Shown: positions 7,759-15,175, counted from the first letter of the stretch. The stretch: DNA of 23,775 nucleotides from CAZJLP01 sp964546955 (GCA_964546955.1 CAZJLP010000072.1:1-23775); one strand, 5' to 3'. Notes: a model not told the origin generated them from the sequence alone. Numbers and translations are program-made.

Positions 7759-8682
7759 TCACTTCCCTGTCTGCGGCCCTTTTTCCTCCGTAAAAAACGC
7801 CGGGAGAAGCGCGGCCACTCGGGCAAACTGTTCTCCACCACGACGAAATTCCGCCAATTGTCGGGCGGTGAGGAGCGAAGGCACTTTAGCCATGACAACA
7901 TCCCAATTCGCTCCAAACGGATCAGCTTGCCCGCCCTTGTCGAAACCGGGCGTCGCCTCGGCGATGATTTGGGTGAGACCGCGGATTTGGACGGGACTGA
8001 GGGGCTCGCCGGCGAGCGCAAGCGTTTGCGCCTGGCCCATGACAAAATCACGGGCCGGCTCGGCGCGTTTCATTGTGTGCACGGCCTGCGCGGCCGTCGG
8101 GCCAAGCGTTGCTTCCAGGCCGGCGCGCAACTCCTCGCGATTGCGCCGGCGCATCTCCTGGATCGCCGGATCGGTCATCCGCAGCCCTTGCGCCCGAGCG
8201 GTCCAATTGAGATCCAAGTCGTCTTGTTCGTGATTGAACAGAAGTCCGTAGGCTTTCTCGCGTAATTCGGGTGCGACCCCGAGCCCCTGTAACGTGTCAC
8301 CGTAGGTCTGTGCGTAGGCGGCGCGAAACGATTTCTCAAACAGAGCTCGAATGCGCGGTTCTTTAGCGACGATGTTGCTGACATCGGGAGAACTCCCGGT
8401 TTTCGCGGCGGGGGCGGACGGCTTGGGTGGAGGCGCCGATTTGACGGCTTCGTCCCGCAGACGTTGCTGTGCCGCGAGCAGTGTCGCTGCTTTGCGCTCC
8501 GCCTCAGCCGCGTCTTGCTCGAACTTGATTCGCATTTGAGCGGCAGATTGCGTGCGCTGCGTGTCTGCTGCCTGCGCCCGGACGGCTTCGGCCAGGAGCT
8601 GGCGCTGATTGATCCAGTGCCAGGCGGAAATTCCCGTCACGATCACACTCAGGGTGACGGCGGTGACAGATGTTTTTGTCAT
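7759..8682 (-). CDS. Membrane-anchored protein with LTxxQ-like motifs, beside a decayed ECF sigma gene
   Basis: A 307-residue protein of a family I cannot name. ATG 8682 (MTKTSVTAVTLSVIV) begins a single N-terminal membrane helix (about 4-24) and overlaps the previous gene's stop by 4 bp. An alanine/glutamate-rich coiled coil follows (about 28-80), then a proline-rich linker (84-98) and a helical domain (about 100-300). In that domain, LSPVQIRGLTQII (228-240) and LLTARQLAEFRR (270-281) resemble the LTxxQ repeats of Spy/CpxP-type periplasmic proteins. The upstream frame 8679-8969 carries a similar double motif, and an ECF sigma remnant lies just before it, so the locus looks like a sigma factor with envelope partner proteins. 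Topology predicts a periplasmic C-terminal domain. A role in stress sensing or anti-sigma action is only inference. Confidence 0.8.
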   Translation of the reverse strand: MTKTSVTAVTLSVIVTGISAWHWINQRQLLAEAVRAQAADTQRTQSAAQMRIKFEQDAAEAERKAATLLAAQQRLRDEAVKSAPPPKPSAPAAKTGSSPDVSNIVAKEPRIRALFEKSFRAAYAQTYGDTLQGLGVAPELREKAYGLLFNHEQDDLDLNWTARAQGLRMTDPAIQEMRRRNREELRAGLEATLGPTAAQAVHTMKRAEPARDFVMGQAQTLALAGEPLSPVQIRGLTQIIAEATPGFDKGGQADPFGANWDVVMAKVPSLLTARQLAEFRRGGEQFARVAALLPAFFTEEKGPQTGK

Positions 8683-8969
8683 GGCTTGTTGGCAGCCGCT
8701 GTTTCGTTTTTGTTTTCTCTTTCGGCGCGGACATGGGCTTCGAGGGCGTGCGCGGCAACGCGCCTCAGTACCCACGGCTGTACCTCCCTCCACTGCGCCT
8801 CAGTCATGACCGGACGCGCTTGTTCAATGACCGAAGGCCAATTGATTGAAGACTCTTTGACCTTCCCGCCGGACTGGTATTCAGCGCTGTTGTCGCACAC
8901 CAGTCGATGCAGTGCGGCCATTTGATCGAGGGAGAGAGCATCGGCGCGCGCGTTTATAGACCTCGCCAT
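8679..8969 (-). CDS. Truncated paralogue of the LTxxQ-like partner protein (96 aa fragment)
   Basis: From ATG 8969 (MARSINARADALSLDQ) the product is 96 residues. It aligns by eye with residues about 226-295 of the downstream 307-residue protein: ALSLDQMAALHRLV against PLSPVQIRGLTQII, then a GG pair, then a tryptophan (NWPSVIEQ against NWDVVMAK), then VMTEAQWREVQPWV against LLTARQLAEFRRGG. So it carries the two LTxxQ-like motifs but no membrane anchor or coiled coil. The frame is open upstream to 9113, where protein-like sequence (KTHRQWQDLAQRAEPARQ) continues but overlaps the sigma factor remnant in another frame. This suggests the 5' part was lost in a deletion that joined it to the sigma gene. 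Its stop overlaps the next start (ATGA). Expression and function are doubtful. Confidence 0.55.
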   Translation of the reverse strand: MARSINARADALSLDQMAALHRLVCDNSAEYQSGGKVKESSINWPSVIEQARPVMTEAQWREVQPWVLRRVAAHALEAHVRAERENKNETAAANKP

Positions 8970-9039
8970 GGCCAGGGTCGCCTGACGCGCAGGTTCGGCT
9001 CGTTGGGCAAGGTCCTGCCATTGCCGATGGGTTTTGGCT

Positions 9040-9324
9040 CGCCGCTGTCTCGTACTTTTGCCGGCGGGCCTCGGCGCGGGCAACCTGGCAGGCCGCGAAA
9101 CGCGTGGTGACATGCAGCCAGCCCTCGATCAAGTCGCGGCTGCAAATACGCGCCGCATTGTGCGCCAAAGCAGTGAACACGTTCTGAGCAACGTCCCTTC
9201 GGCCTGCCGTGCGCCGAAGTCCAGCCCGATACACCCAGCTAATGTGTCTTCGCACGACTTCGGCGAAGGCATCTTGATCTCGGGAGTCGACAAACCGTCA
9301 TAGCAGCTGGGCATCATCGTTCAT
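9040..9324 (-). pseudogene. ECF sigma-70 factor remnant (nonsense codon, region 4 missing)
   Basis: ATG 9324 has a good ribosome binding site (AGGTGA about 7 nt upstream) and reads MNDDAQLL, then a TGA stop (9298-9300) at codon 9 where a CGA arginine would be expected. The same frame continues RFVDSRDQDAFAEVVRRH, then ISWVYRAGLRR, DVAQNVFTALAHNAA and GWLHVTTRFAACQVARAEARRQKYE. This is the region 2 pattern of sigma factors common in Verrucomicrobiota. About four residues seem to be missing between LRRTAG and RDVAQ. No region 4 (promoter -35 binding helix-turn-helix) follows: the frame decays into the shadow of the next gene. Three independent defects support a true pseudogene, unless the TGA is a sequencing error. 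A restart at GTG 9255 would lack the first part of region 2. Confidence 0.75.
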
Positions 9325-9486
9325 GGCCTTTCACCTGATACTAGCCGCCCGCAGGCGAAACCGGACAACAAAATTGCGGATTTAGGGTGCATTGCCGATC
9401 GACCAGGTAGGTCGGCGATCCGAGGCAGCGCATCGGCCCCCTCCCGCCTTGCCTGCGAACATCGCCGTGCGTAATCCTACTCACCG

Positions 9487-10704
9487 ATGAACCACACGCC
9501 CTTCGTTGCATCTCTTTTCTGCGCGGCCCTCACGGCGTCGGTTTCTGCCGCCGAACCCACGCCAACGGCCACTCCGGAAGCCACGACCGCGACCAAGGCG
9601 CCCAATGCCTCCGCGGTCCGACGCTTCGAGGACATTGTCATCACCTTCACGGCGACGGATGGTACACCGCTGGAAGCCAAACTCAGCTTGCCGGTCGATC
9701 GCTCCGGACCAGTCCCGGTCGTATTCAATTTGCATGGCGCTGGGCCGCGAAACTTCGACCATGCGCTTCGGATTCGCGACAAGGACGGACAACGCCAGGT
9801 GATCAATTACTACGATTACCATGCCGACCAGCTGGCCCAGCGCGGAGTCGCGTTTTTTCGAATGAGCAAACGGGGATGCAGGAGCGAACCCTCGGGCTTT
9901 CCGAAGGTCGACCGGGCTGTATTCTCGAAAACGACGCCCACGTCTCTGTTGGATGATTACCGAAAGGGGCTCGAAACCCTGCGTGGCCGCGGCGAGATCG
10001 ACGCGGGCCGGATTGTGCTTTTCGGTTCGAGCGAAGGAACAAAACTCGCGCCGCTGCTCGCGCAACAGTCCCCTGAGGGCGTGGCAGGCGTACTCCTGAT
10101 GAGCTACGCTCCGGACAATCAGAAAGATACCGTGGTCTGGCAAAACACAGTGGGTCCATGGAGAAACGTGCAAAAACTCATACCCGCGGCAGCCGATGGC
10201 ACGTTGACCATCGAAGAGCACGGGGAGGCGGTGAAAAAAGACGAGGCCTTGGGCAAGCGGTTGCCTTTTGAGCACCTCGACAAAGATAAGGACGGGAAAG
10301 TGACGACCGAGGAAATGGCCCGGCTCGTTCGGCCGCGACTCGATGCGATTTTGAAGGCCGTGGAAGAGAAGGACGATAATTTCCTCTGGCAGCATGTCGT
10401 AAACCTTTCGTCTGCCTACCTGCTGGATGGCTGGGAAGGCGAGCCCACTCACGTCCGTCTCCAAAAGCTCACCGTTCCCATCGCGATCTTTCACGGCGAA
10501 ATGGACGGCGCGTGCCGCGTTGAGGGAGTTCGCGAGACCGAAGCCGCGTTAAGAGCGGCCGGAAAATCCAATGTGATTGTCAAAATCTATCCTGATCACG
10601 ACCACGATTTGAATTGGACGCCTCAAACCGCGGCGGATGGCGGACCGGTCCCGTTCCAGGAGGCATTTACGCTTGCGGCAGAGTGGGTCAAAGCGACCCG
10701 GTAA
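9487..10704 (+). CDS. Secreted alpha/beta hydrolase with an EF-hand in the cap region
   Basis: A 405-residue exported serine hydrolase. The signal peptide is at 1-22 (FVASLFCAALTASVSAAE), followed by a threonine/proline-rich linker. The hydrolase core starts near residue 48 (DIVITFTATDGTPLEAKLSLP). LHGAG (82-86) gives the oxyanion loop, the nucleophile elbow is GSSEG (180-184) with Ser182, the acid is probably Asp340 (HGEMDGACRVEG), and the histidine is in the DHDHDLNW segment (about 371-373). Between core strands, residues 265-276 form a textbook EF-hand loop (DKDKDGKVTTEE) within a charged helical insert (about 240-300). Such proteins are often annotated as dienelactone-hydrolase or esterase-like; the substrate is unknown. 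The gene stands alone, convergent with the small secreted protein gene downstream. Confidence 0.88.
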   Translation: MNHTPFVASLFCAALTASVSAAEPTPTATPEATTATKAPNASAVRRFEDIVITFTATDGTPLEAKLSLPVDRSGPVPVVFNLHGAGPRNFDHALRIRDKDGQRQVINYYDYHADQLAQRGVAFFRMSKRGCRSEPSGFPKVDRAVFSKTTPTSLLDDYRKGLETLRGRGEIDAGRIVLFGSSEGTKLAPLLAQQSPEGVAGVLLMSYAPDNQKDTVVWQNTVGPWRNVQKLIPAAADGTLTIEEHGEAVKKDEALGKRLPFEHLDKDKDGKVTTEEMARLVRPRLDAILKAVEEKDDNFLWQHVVNLSSAYLLDGWEGEPTHVRLQKLTVPIAIFHGEMDGACRVEGVRETEAALRAAGKSNVIVKIYPDHDHDLNWTPQTAADGGPVPFQEAFTLAAEWVKATR

Positions 10705-10813
10705 TACGCTCCCCGCTTCGATCCTCACCCTCAGTCATTGCACCTACCCTACGCTTGTAGGCGTCGGCTCTTCGCTTTCGGTGTTCCGCTTTCGGCCTTT
10801 CTGCCCTCGCGGG

Positions 10814-11320
10814 TCAGAACAGCCTGCCCGCATCGCGGCGAAGAGCTTCGATCGTCCAGATATACTCCCCCAGCGCGCGGACCGCGTCGACCTGCCGTTC
10901 CTTCGGTTTGAACGTGGGGCTGCGGTACGACCAAACGTCGTCCGAAGCACTCGGGGCGATATTCTTGAAAACCCAAACGGAGCCCTCGGCCATGGTCTCG
11001 CGGCGGGGAACCGGCGGCTTCAGCGCCGCCACCAACTCGGCCAGCCGCGCCGATTCGTCCGCGGTGAGGGAGCGCTGCGAATCGCGAATCGCGGCCGAAC
11101 CTTGGGGCGCGGTTTTCGCGGGGAGCACCACACAGCGAATGGTGGAGACCGTCCCGTCGCTCGAAACCGCGATTTTCACCAACCGTTCTTCCGAGCGGCG
11201 AATCTCCAGCGCGAAGGCCAACGACTCGGAGGCTATAACCGACGTCGTAAGACAGAGGAAACAAAAGAAAACGGAAAGTTCAGCGAAAACAGCTGATCGC
11301 AGCGTGCAGACGAGGTGCAT
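10814..11320 (-). CDS. Small secreted protein of unknown function (168 aa)
   Basis: Not recognised. ATG 11320 opens a signal peptide (RSAVFAELSVFFCFLCLTTSVIA, cleavage near ASES); an upstream ATG at 11365 would add 15 residues without improving it. The mature part has two likely beta-strands (SLAFALEIRRSEERLVKIAVSSDG), a helical SLTADESARLAELVAALKP segment, then WVFKNIAPSASDDVWSYRSP and a C-terminal helix (DAVRALGEYIWTIEALRRDAG). No known catalytic motif is seen. It probably sits in the periplasm. It lies 208 bp downstream of the M14 carboxypeptidase gene on the same strand and converges with the hydrolase gene. A single-gene unit is the simplest reading. Confidence 0.65.
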   Translation of the reverse strand: MHLVCTLRSAVFAELSVFFCFLCLTTSVIASESLAFALEIRRSEERLVKIAVSSDGTVSTIRCVVLPAKTAPQGSAAIRDSQRSLTADESARLAELVAALKPPVPRRETMAEGSVWVFKNIAPSASDDVWSYRSPTFKPKERQVDAVRALGEYIWTIEALRRDAGRLF

Positions 11321-11528
11321 GGCCTCCGGACGGTCAGCTGCCGCGGACCAAACAGCAATCCACAAAGCATCCGGACCATGACCGGGGCGCGCCTCCTGTG
11401 CTTCTTGCTTGCCGCAGCAGGCTTTCCCGAATTCGCGATGTCGAGTTTCATGATCGGCATGAGAGCCGTCGTGTAACCTTCATTCAATGAACCAGGACTG
11501 ACTTTCCGAAGACTTTTGTTTTCGAGTT

Positions 11529-12767
11529 CTAACGATTGTCCTCACGATCTCGCAAATAGGTCACGGTGGCACGGCCCAACTTAGCCCCGACCGCGTGATA
11601 CCCCTGGACCGTGCCGTCGGCGGTGTTCCAAGGCGTTTCCACCGTGAGCGATACTGTGTTGGCGTTTGCATTTTCGCAGACCCATGAAGCGGCAATCGCT
11701 TTCCAGATCGGCAGGTGTTCGGGAACCGAAGGCTTCCCGTCGAGCAATCGAATCTCCCCGAATTGTTCTCGCGCAGCCGCAAGAAAACGTTCCTGCGCAG
11801 CCGCCGCTTCCGGCCCCGAATAAGGAGGATATTGAACGTAGAACGTCTGAATTCGCGCCCCCGCACCTGGATTGTGCGAATCCAGAAACACGGCCATGCG
11901 ATTGTCGAGAGACAAGCGGCGAATATGGGACTGTACCGCGGCCACTTCGGGCCAGTGGGGCGCGTCCGACCAGTCACGGTTGTGGTCCTGCGGCACCGCT
12001 CCTTTGCCACCGTCACCTGTCGCTACGTGGTCGACATCCAAAACGGGCACGACGAAAACCTCCGCATTGCGGCGCAACCATACCGCTTCTGGTGCCGCGC
12101 TGAGCAGCCAGCGCACAAAACCTAACGCGACCCAGCTGCCTCCACACTCCCACGCATGTTGACGGCCGGTGATCCAGATTGCGGGCCGTTCCGAGGAGGG
12201 CTTTTCGCCCTCCGCAACCGACAGCCCGCGAACCACCCTCCCTTCACGAGACCGAGCAAGATCGAACGGCTTCGCGGCGGGGTGCTGAGTCGATTCCTCG
12301 ATCCACGCCAAACTGTCGGAGTGCGTGAAAGGCGGACCCCAGGCGACCCAAAGTACGGTTGCGCCGGTCTCGAGGTGGTAGCGCCCGATGGCTCCGTCCC
12401 GGTCGCCCGGCGGCGAGTGAACCCACGTTTTTCCGTCTACGGACAGGGCGGCGGACGAAGGCAGCGTCCACGAAGGGCTTAATCGGCGAAGCTCGCCAGA
12501 ATCATTGGGGACCTCGGCGTCTCGCGCCACGACCTCCACGATAAGCGGCTTCGTCGAATCGAGACCTTCGACGCGAAAATACCACCAATTCGGCCATCCG
12601 CGCTTGGGATCGCCTCCGGGAGAAATCCGCACACGTTGTCCCTCGTGATCGATCTCCTGCACGCGGGCCGAGCCATTCTCGAAGTCTGCGTTCACGACAA
12701 CCTCGCACCGGAGCACCGTGCCGCCGAGAGAAACAATAAGGAAGACTGTCAGCAACCTGACCGACAT
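11529..12767 (-). CDS. M14-family zinc carboxypeptidase, secreted
   Basis: A 412-residue exported metallopeptidase. ATG 12767 is preferred because it begins a signal peptide (MSVRLLTVFLIVSLGGTVLRCE); a longer frame adds 23 unconvincing residues. Residues about 22-165 form a beta-rich N-terminal domain like that of cytosolic-carboxypeptidase-type M14 enzymes (WPNWWYFRVEGL, HSPPGDRDG). The catalytic domain shows the zinc motif HAWE (His204, Glu207), the substrate-binding NRDW (263-266), the third zinc ligand in DSHNP (His298) and the catalytic glutamate in LTVETPW (Glu377). All key residues are intact. It probably trims C-terminal residues from extracellular peptides. It is divergent from accA with 106 bp between them. 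Confidence 0.92.
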   Translation of the reverse strand: MSVRLLTVFLIVSLGGTVLRCEVVVNADFENGSARVQEIDHEGQRVRISPGGDPKRGWPNWWYFRVEGLDSTKPLIVEVVARDAEVPNDSGELRRLSPSWTLPSSAALSVDGKTWVHSPPGDRDGAIGRYHLETGATVLWVAWGPPFTHSDSLAWIEESTQHPAAKPFDLARSREGRVVRGLSVAEGEKPSSERPAIWITGRQHAWECGGSWVALGFVRWLLSAAPEAVWLRRNAEVFVVPVLDVDHVATGDGGKGAVPQDHNRDWSDAPHWPEVAAVQSHIRRLSLDNRMAVFLDSHNPGAGARIQTFYVQYPPYSGPEAAAAQERFLAAAREQFGEIRLLDGKPSVPEHLPIWKAIAASWVCENANANTVSLTVETPWNTADGTVQGYHAVGAKLGRATVTYLRDREDNR

Positions 12768-12829
12768 GACCAGCACTCTGCCCGCGACCGAAAGGTCGGC
12801 GAACGCAAAATGAACCCCAAGGCGACCAG

Positions 12830-12859
12830 TTGACACGGTTTGGGGCCCCCACCTAACGT
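12830..12859 (+). promoter_or_regulatory. Possible sigma-70 promoter for accA
   Basis: A perfect -35 box TTGACA (12830-12835) is followed after 18 nt by TAACGT (12854-12859), a weak match to the -10 consensus, 14 nt before the accA ATG. CCCAC/GTGGG (12848-12852 and 12858-12862) forms a small inverted repeat over the -10 region. If this promoter is used, the leader is very short. Confidence 0.3.
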
Positions 12860-12873
12860 GGGACCTTAAATCG

Positions 12874-13854
12874 ATGGAAAAACCCGCCTATACGCTGGAA
12901 TTCGAAAAACCCCTCCGAGAGCTCAGTGCCCAGCTGGACCAATTGCGGCAACGATCGCTGGAAAACAACCTGGACCTGTCGACTGAAATCGGCGCCATCG
13001 AACGCAAGATAGAAGCTACCCAGCGCGAAATCTATTCCAGCCTGACTCCCTGGCAAAAGGTACAGATCGCGCGTCATCCCAAACGACCCTACGCGCTCGA
13101 TTATATCAACGCGCTCTTCGAGAACTTCCAGGAGTTGCACGGGGATCGCCAGTACAACGACGACCGCGCCCTCATCGGAGGCACCGCTTTTTTTCAGGGT
13201 CAGCCCGTCATGCTGGTCGCCCAGCAAAAAGGCCGCGACACCAAGGAAAACATCATGCGCAACTTCGGGATGCCCCAGCCTGAAGGGTATCGGAAAGCGC
13301 TCCGCTTGATGAAAATGGCGGAGAAATTCCGCCTGCCGGTGATCACGTTCATCGACACCCCCGGGGCGTTTCCCGGCATCGAGTCGGAAGAACGTCATGT
13401 TTCCGAGGCAATCGCGGTGAACCTGCGCGAAATGGCCATGCTTCGCACACCCACGATCGCGGTCGTGGTCGGCGAAGGCGGCTCCGGTGGAGCCTTGGGC
13501 ATCGGAGTCACTGACCGCGTGCTGATTTTCGAGAACAGCTACTACTCAGTCATCTCGCCCGAGGGTTGCGCGGCAATCTTGTGGAAAGATCGCGCGGCCG
13601 CGCCGAAGGCTGCGGATGCCTTGAAACTCAACGCCGAGAATCTCGAGAAACTCGGGATTGTGGACGAAGTCATCTCCGAGCCGTACGGCGGCGCGCACAA
13701 CGATGGGAAACAAGCGTCCGAGACCCTTAAGTACGCGCTGCAGAAACACCTCAACGATTTGCGGGCGGTGTCGGCCGAACAATTGCTGGAAACCCGATAC
13801 CAGCGCTACCGCCACCTCGGAGTTTACGAAGAGGACGGCATCGCGCACAGCTGA
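12874..13854 (+). CDS. accA: Acetyl-CoA carboxylase carboxyltransferase subunit alpha
   Basis: AccA pairs with AccD to transfer carboxyl from carboxybiotin to acetyl-CoA, making malonyl-CoA for fatty acid synthesis in the cytosol. The 326-residue product has normal length and all family blocks: the N-terminal helical part (LEFEKPLRELSAQLDQLR), LTPWQKVQIARHPKRPYALDY (58-78), ELHGDRQYNDDRALIGG, the CoA/biotin-site segments NFGMPQPEGYRKALRLM and FIDTPGAFPGIESEERH, the oxyanion-type GEGGSGGALGIG, and SVISPEGCAAILWKD. A GGGA about 10 nt upstream of ATG 12874 can serve as the ribosome binding site. accD is not in the window, as is usual for this lineage. The stop codon lies inside a strong terminator hairpin. 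Confidence 0.98.
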   Translation: MEKPAYTLEFEKPLRELSAQLDQLRQRSLENNLDLSTEIGAIERKIEATQREIYSSLTPWQKVQIARHPKRPYALDYINALFENFQELHGDRQYNDDRALIGGTAFFQGQPVMLVAQQKGRDTKENIMRNFGMPQPEGYRKALRLMKMAEKFRLPVITFIDTPGAFPGIESEERHVSEAIAVNLREMAMLRTPTIAVVVGEGGSGGALGIGVTDRVLIFENSYYSVISPEGCAAILWKDRAAAPKAADALKLNAENLEKLGIVDEVISEPYGGAHNDGKQASETLKYALQKHLNDLRAVSAEQLLETRYQRYRHLGVYEEDGIAHS

Positions 13855-13877
13855 GCGCATCGCGCTCAGCGGTTTTA
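13850..13877 (+). terminator. Rho-independent terminator of accA, overlapping its stop codon
   Basis: GCTGAGCGC (13850-13858), loop ATC, GCGCTCAGC (13862-13870) is a perfect 9-bp stem, followed by GGTTTT. The accA TGA (13852-13854) is part of the left arm. Confidence 0.8.
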
Positions 13878-13932
13878 GGTATCGAGTTTTGGGTTTTAGG
13901 TTGTGGACAGCCGAACCGGTCGACTCTTTCTG

Positions 13933-14078
13933 AGGTAGGGCGAGCGCGTCCTCGCCGAGCCGTCGTCACGAGCGACGCCGCCAACGAAAAAACCTGAGAA
14001 ACGCAACCGATCGCGAACGCCGAGTGCTTTCGCATCGAGACCACCCACGGCTCGGCGGGAACGCACTCCGCCCTACCT
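13933..14078. repeat. Palindromic element A with 31-bp imperfect terminal inverted repeats
   Basis: The left arm (13933-13963) begins AGGTAGGGCG and ends CGCCGAGCCGT. The right arm (14047-14078) is its reverse complement with three mismatches and one extra base. The 83-bp centre has no coding signal but contains a smaller hairpin (CGTCG/CGACG near 13961-13977). Size and structure resemble a MITE or a REP/BIME-type dispersed element. No target-site duplication was confirmed. Confidence 0.7.
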
Positions 14079-14114
14079 TTTTACGGACGCTGAAAAATTG
14101 CGGCAAGGGACGGA

Positions 14115-14209
14115 TGAGGTGGAGCGCGCTCTCCGAGCGCGTGCTTGGACGCGATTTTGCGACGGACGCGGATCCAAACCAGCGCGCTCGGAGATCGCGC
14201 TCCACCTCA
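14115..14209. repeat. Palindromic element B, 95 bp, near-perfect hairpin
   Basis: The left arm (14115-14142) starts TGAGGTGGAGCGCG and the right arm (14182-14209) is its reverse complement at 26 of 28 positions. Inner sequence TTGGA...TCCAA plus CGCG/CGCG can extend the stem toward a short loop. Its outer end resembles that of element A (TGAGGTRGRGCG). It starts 20 bp past the nadK stop and could also act as a bidirectional transcription end. Confidence 0.75.
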
Positions 14210-14229
14210 AACGCAAAACCGAAAATGAC

Positions 14230-15096
14230 CTACCTTCGCAGACCGTCGCCGCTCCAGCCGAGCTTTTCGCCGATGGTCTCGTAATGATTAATCTCGGGCA
14301 AAAATGCGATCGGAACCGAGTCGGAGGACGTTTTGACGCGAAGGACGCTGTCGGACGTGACCGGACTGAGGGTCATGCCGTCGACCTGTACTTCGCCATT
14401 TCCCGACCCGTGATCGACGCGCAATTCGATGGTCTCGGTCGAGTTGATCACCACCGAGCGGTTTGTGAGCGAGTGCGGGCAAATCGGCGTGATCGTCAGG
14501 ACGTTGCATTCCGGACTGACGATCGGTCCGCCCGCCGCCAGGGAATAAGCAGTTGTTCCCGTCGGTGTCGCAACGATCAATCCGTCGCAGCGATACTTGG
14601 TAAAAGGCATTTTGCCTACACGAGCAGTAATATCGATCAGATGCGGGTTCGCGGCGCGCACGATCACCGCGTCGTTGAGCGCCCAACCGCTGACGACTTT
14701 GCCCTTGTGCTGAACCTCAAGATCGAGCGCAGTTCGCCGGCTGATCACGTATTCCGATTTCAGGATCCGGCGCATGGCAGCTTTCAGTTCGGCCTGCGGC
14801 ACGGACGTGATGAATCCAAGGTAGCCGATATTGATTCCGAGGATCGGAACGCCCGAGCCCCGGCTGCGATGCGCGGTCTGCAGCAACGTGCCGTCGCCGC
14901 CGCAAGCGATGATCAAATCCGCCGACACCTCCCTCATGTCGGTGAGTTGTTTGTAAGTCTTGGCCCCGTGCGTCAGCGCGTCCCGCCACTCGTGGTCGAC
15001 CCCGTGCTGGTCCAGGATCGCCTTCAGGACCGACGCCGTCCGACGGGCGTGGGCTTTGCCTTGATTAATGACGATTACGACCCGGCTGACGCGCAT
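14230..15096 (-). CDS. nadK: NAD kinase
   Basis: NadK phosphorylates NAD+ to NADP+ with ATP or polyphosphate and is the only source of NADP in bacteria. The 288-residue cytosolic protein begins with strand 1 (MRVSRVVIVINQGK). It carries the diagnostic GGDGT at 66-70 followed by LLQTAHRS, ILGINIGYLGFIT, the ND pair in WALNDAVIVR (family consensus NE), the second signature DGLIVATPTGTTAYSLAAGGPIV, and a C-terminal beta-sandwich part (LTNRSVVINSTETIELRV). All catalytic positions are in place. ATG 15096 is directly supported by strand 1. It lies 79 bp downstream of the pectate-lyase-like gene on the same strand, with no visible strong terminator between them. It converges with accA. Confidence 0.97.
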   Translation of the reverse strand: MRVSRVVIVINQGKAHARRTASVLKAILDQHGVDHEWRDALTHGAKTYKQLTDMREVSADLIIACGGDGTLLQTAHRSRGSGVPILGINIGYLGFITSVPQAELKAAMRRILKSEYVISRRTALDLEVQHKGKVVSGWALNDAVIVRAANPHLIDITARVGKMPFTKYRCDGLIVATPTGTTAYSLAAGGPIVSPECNVLTITPICPHSLTNRSVVINSTETIELRVDHGSGNGEVQVDGMTLSPVTSDSVLRVKTSSDSVPIAFLPEINHYETIGEKLGWSGDGLRR

Positions 15097-15175
15097 AGTG
15101 CTGTCATACGGGTTCGTCCCCAGGAGGCGAGTCTAAGCTGAAGGCCGACCTTCGCATTCCCGGGCGGCTGCCGTG

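Larger units (their letters stand above)
13855..14229. other. 375-bp accA-nadK convergent spacer filled with repeats
   Basis: No gene is supported here. The stretch holds the accA terminator, a 10-bp direct repeat GGTTTTAGGT (13871-13880 and 13892-13901), and two palindromic elements (13933-14078 and 14115-14209) described separately. Such spacers between convergent housekeeping genes are common sites for dispersed repeat elements. Confidence 0.8.

Noticed and set aside
11378..11476. 32-codon plus-strand frame with a hydrophobic N-terminus between two minus-strand genes
   Set aside because: Too short, no ribosome binding site, and no supporting context.
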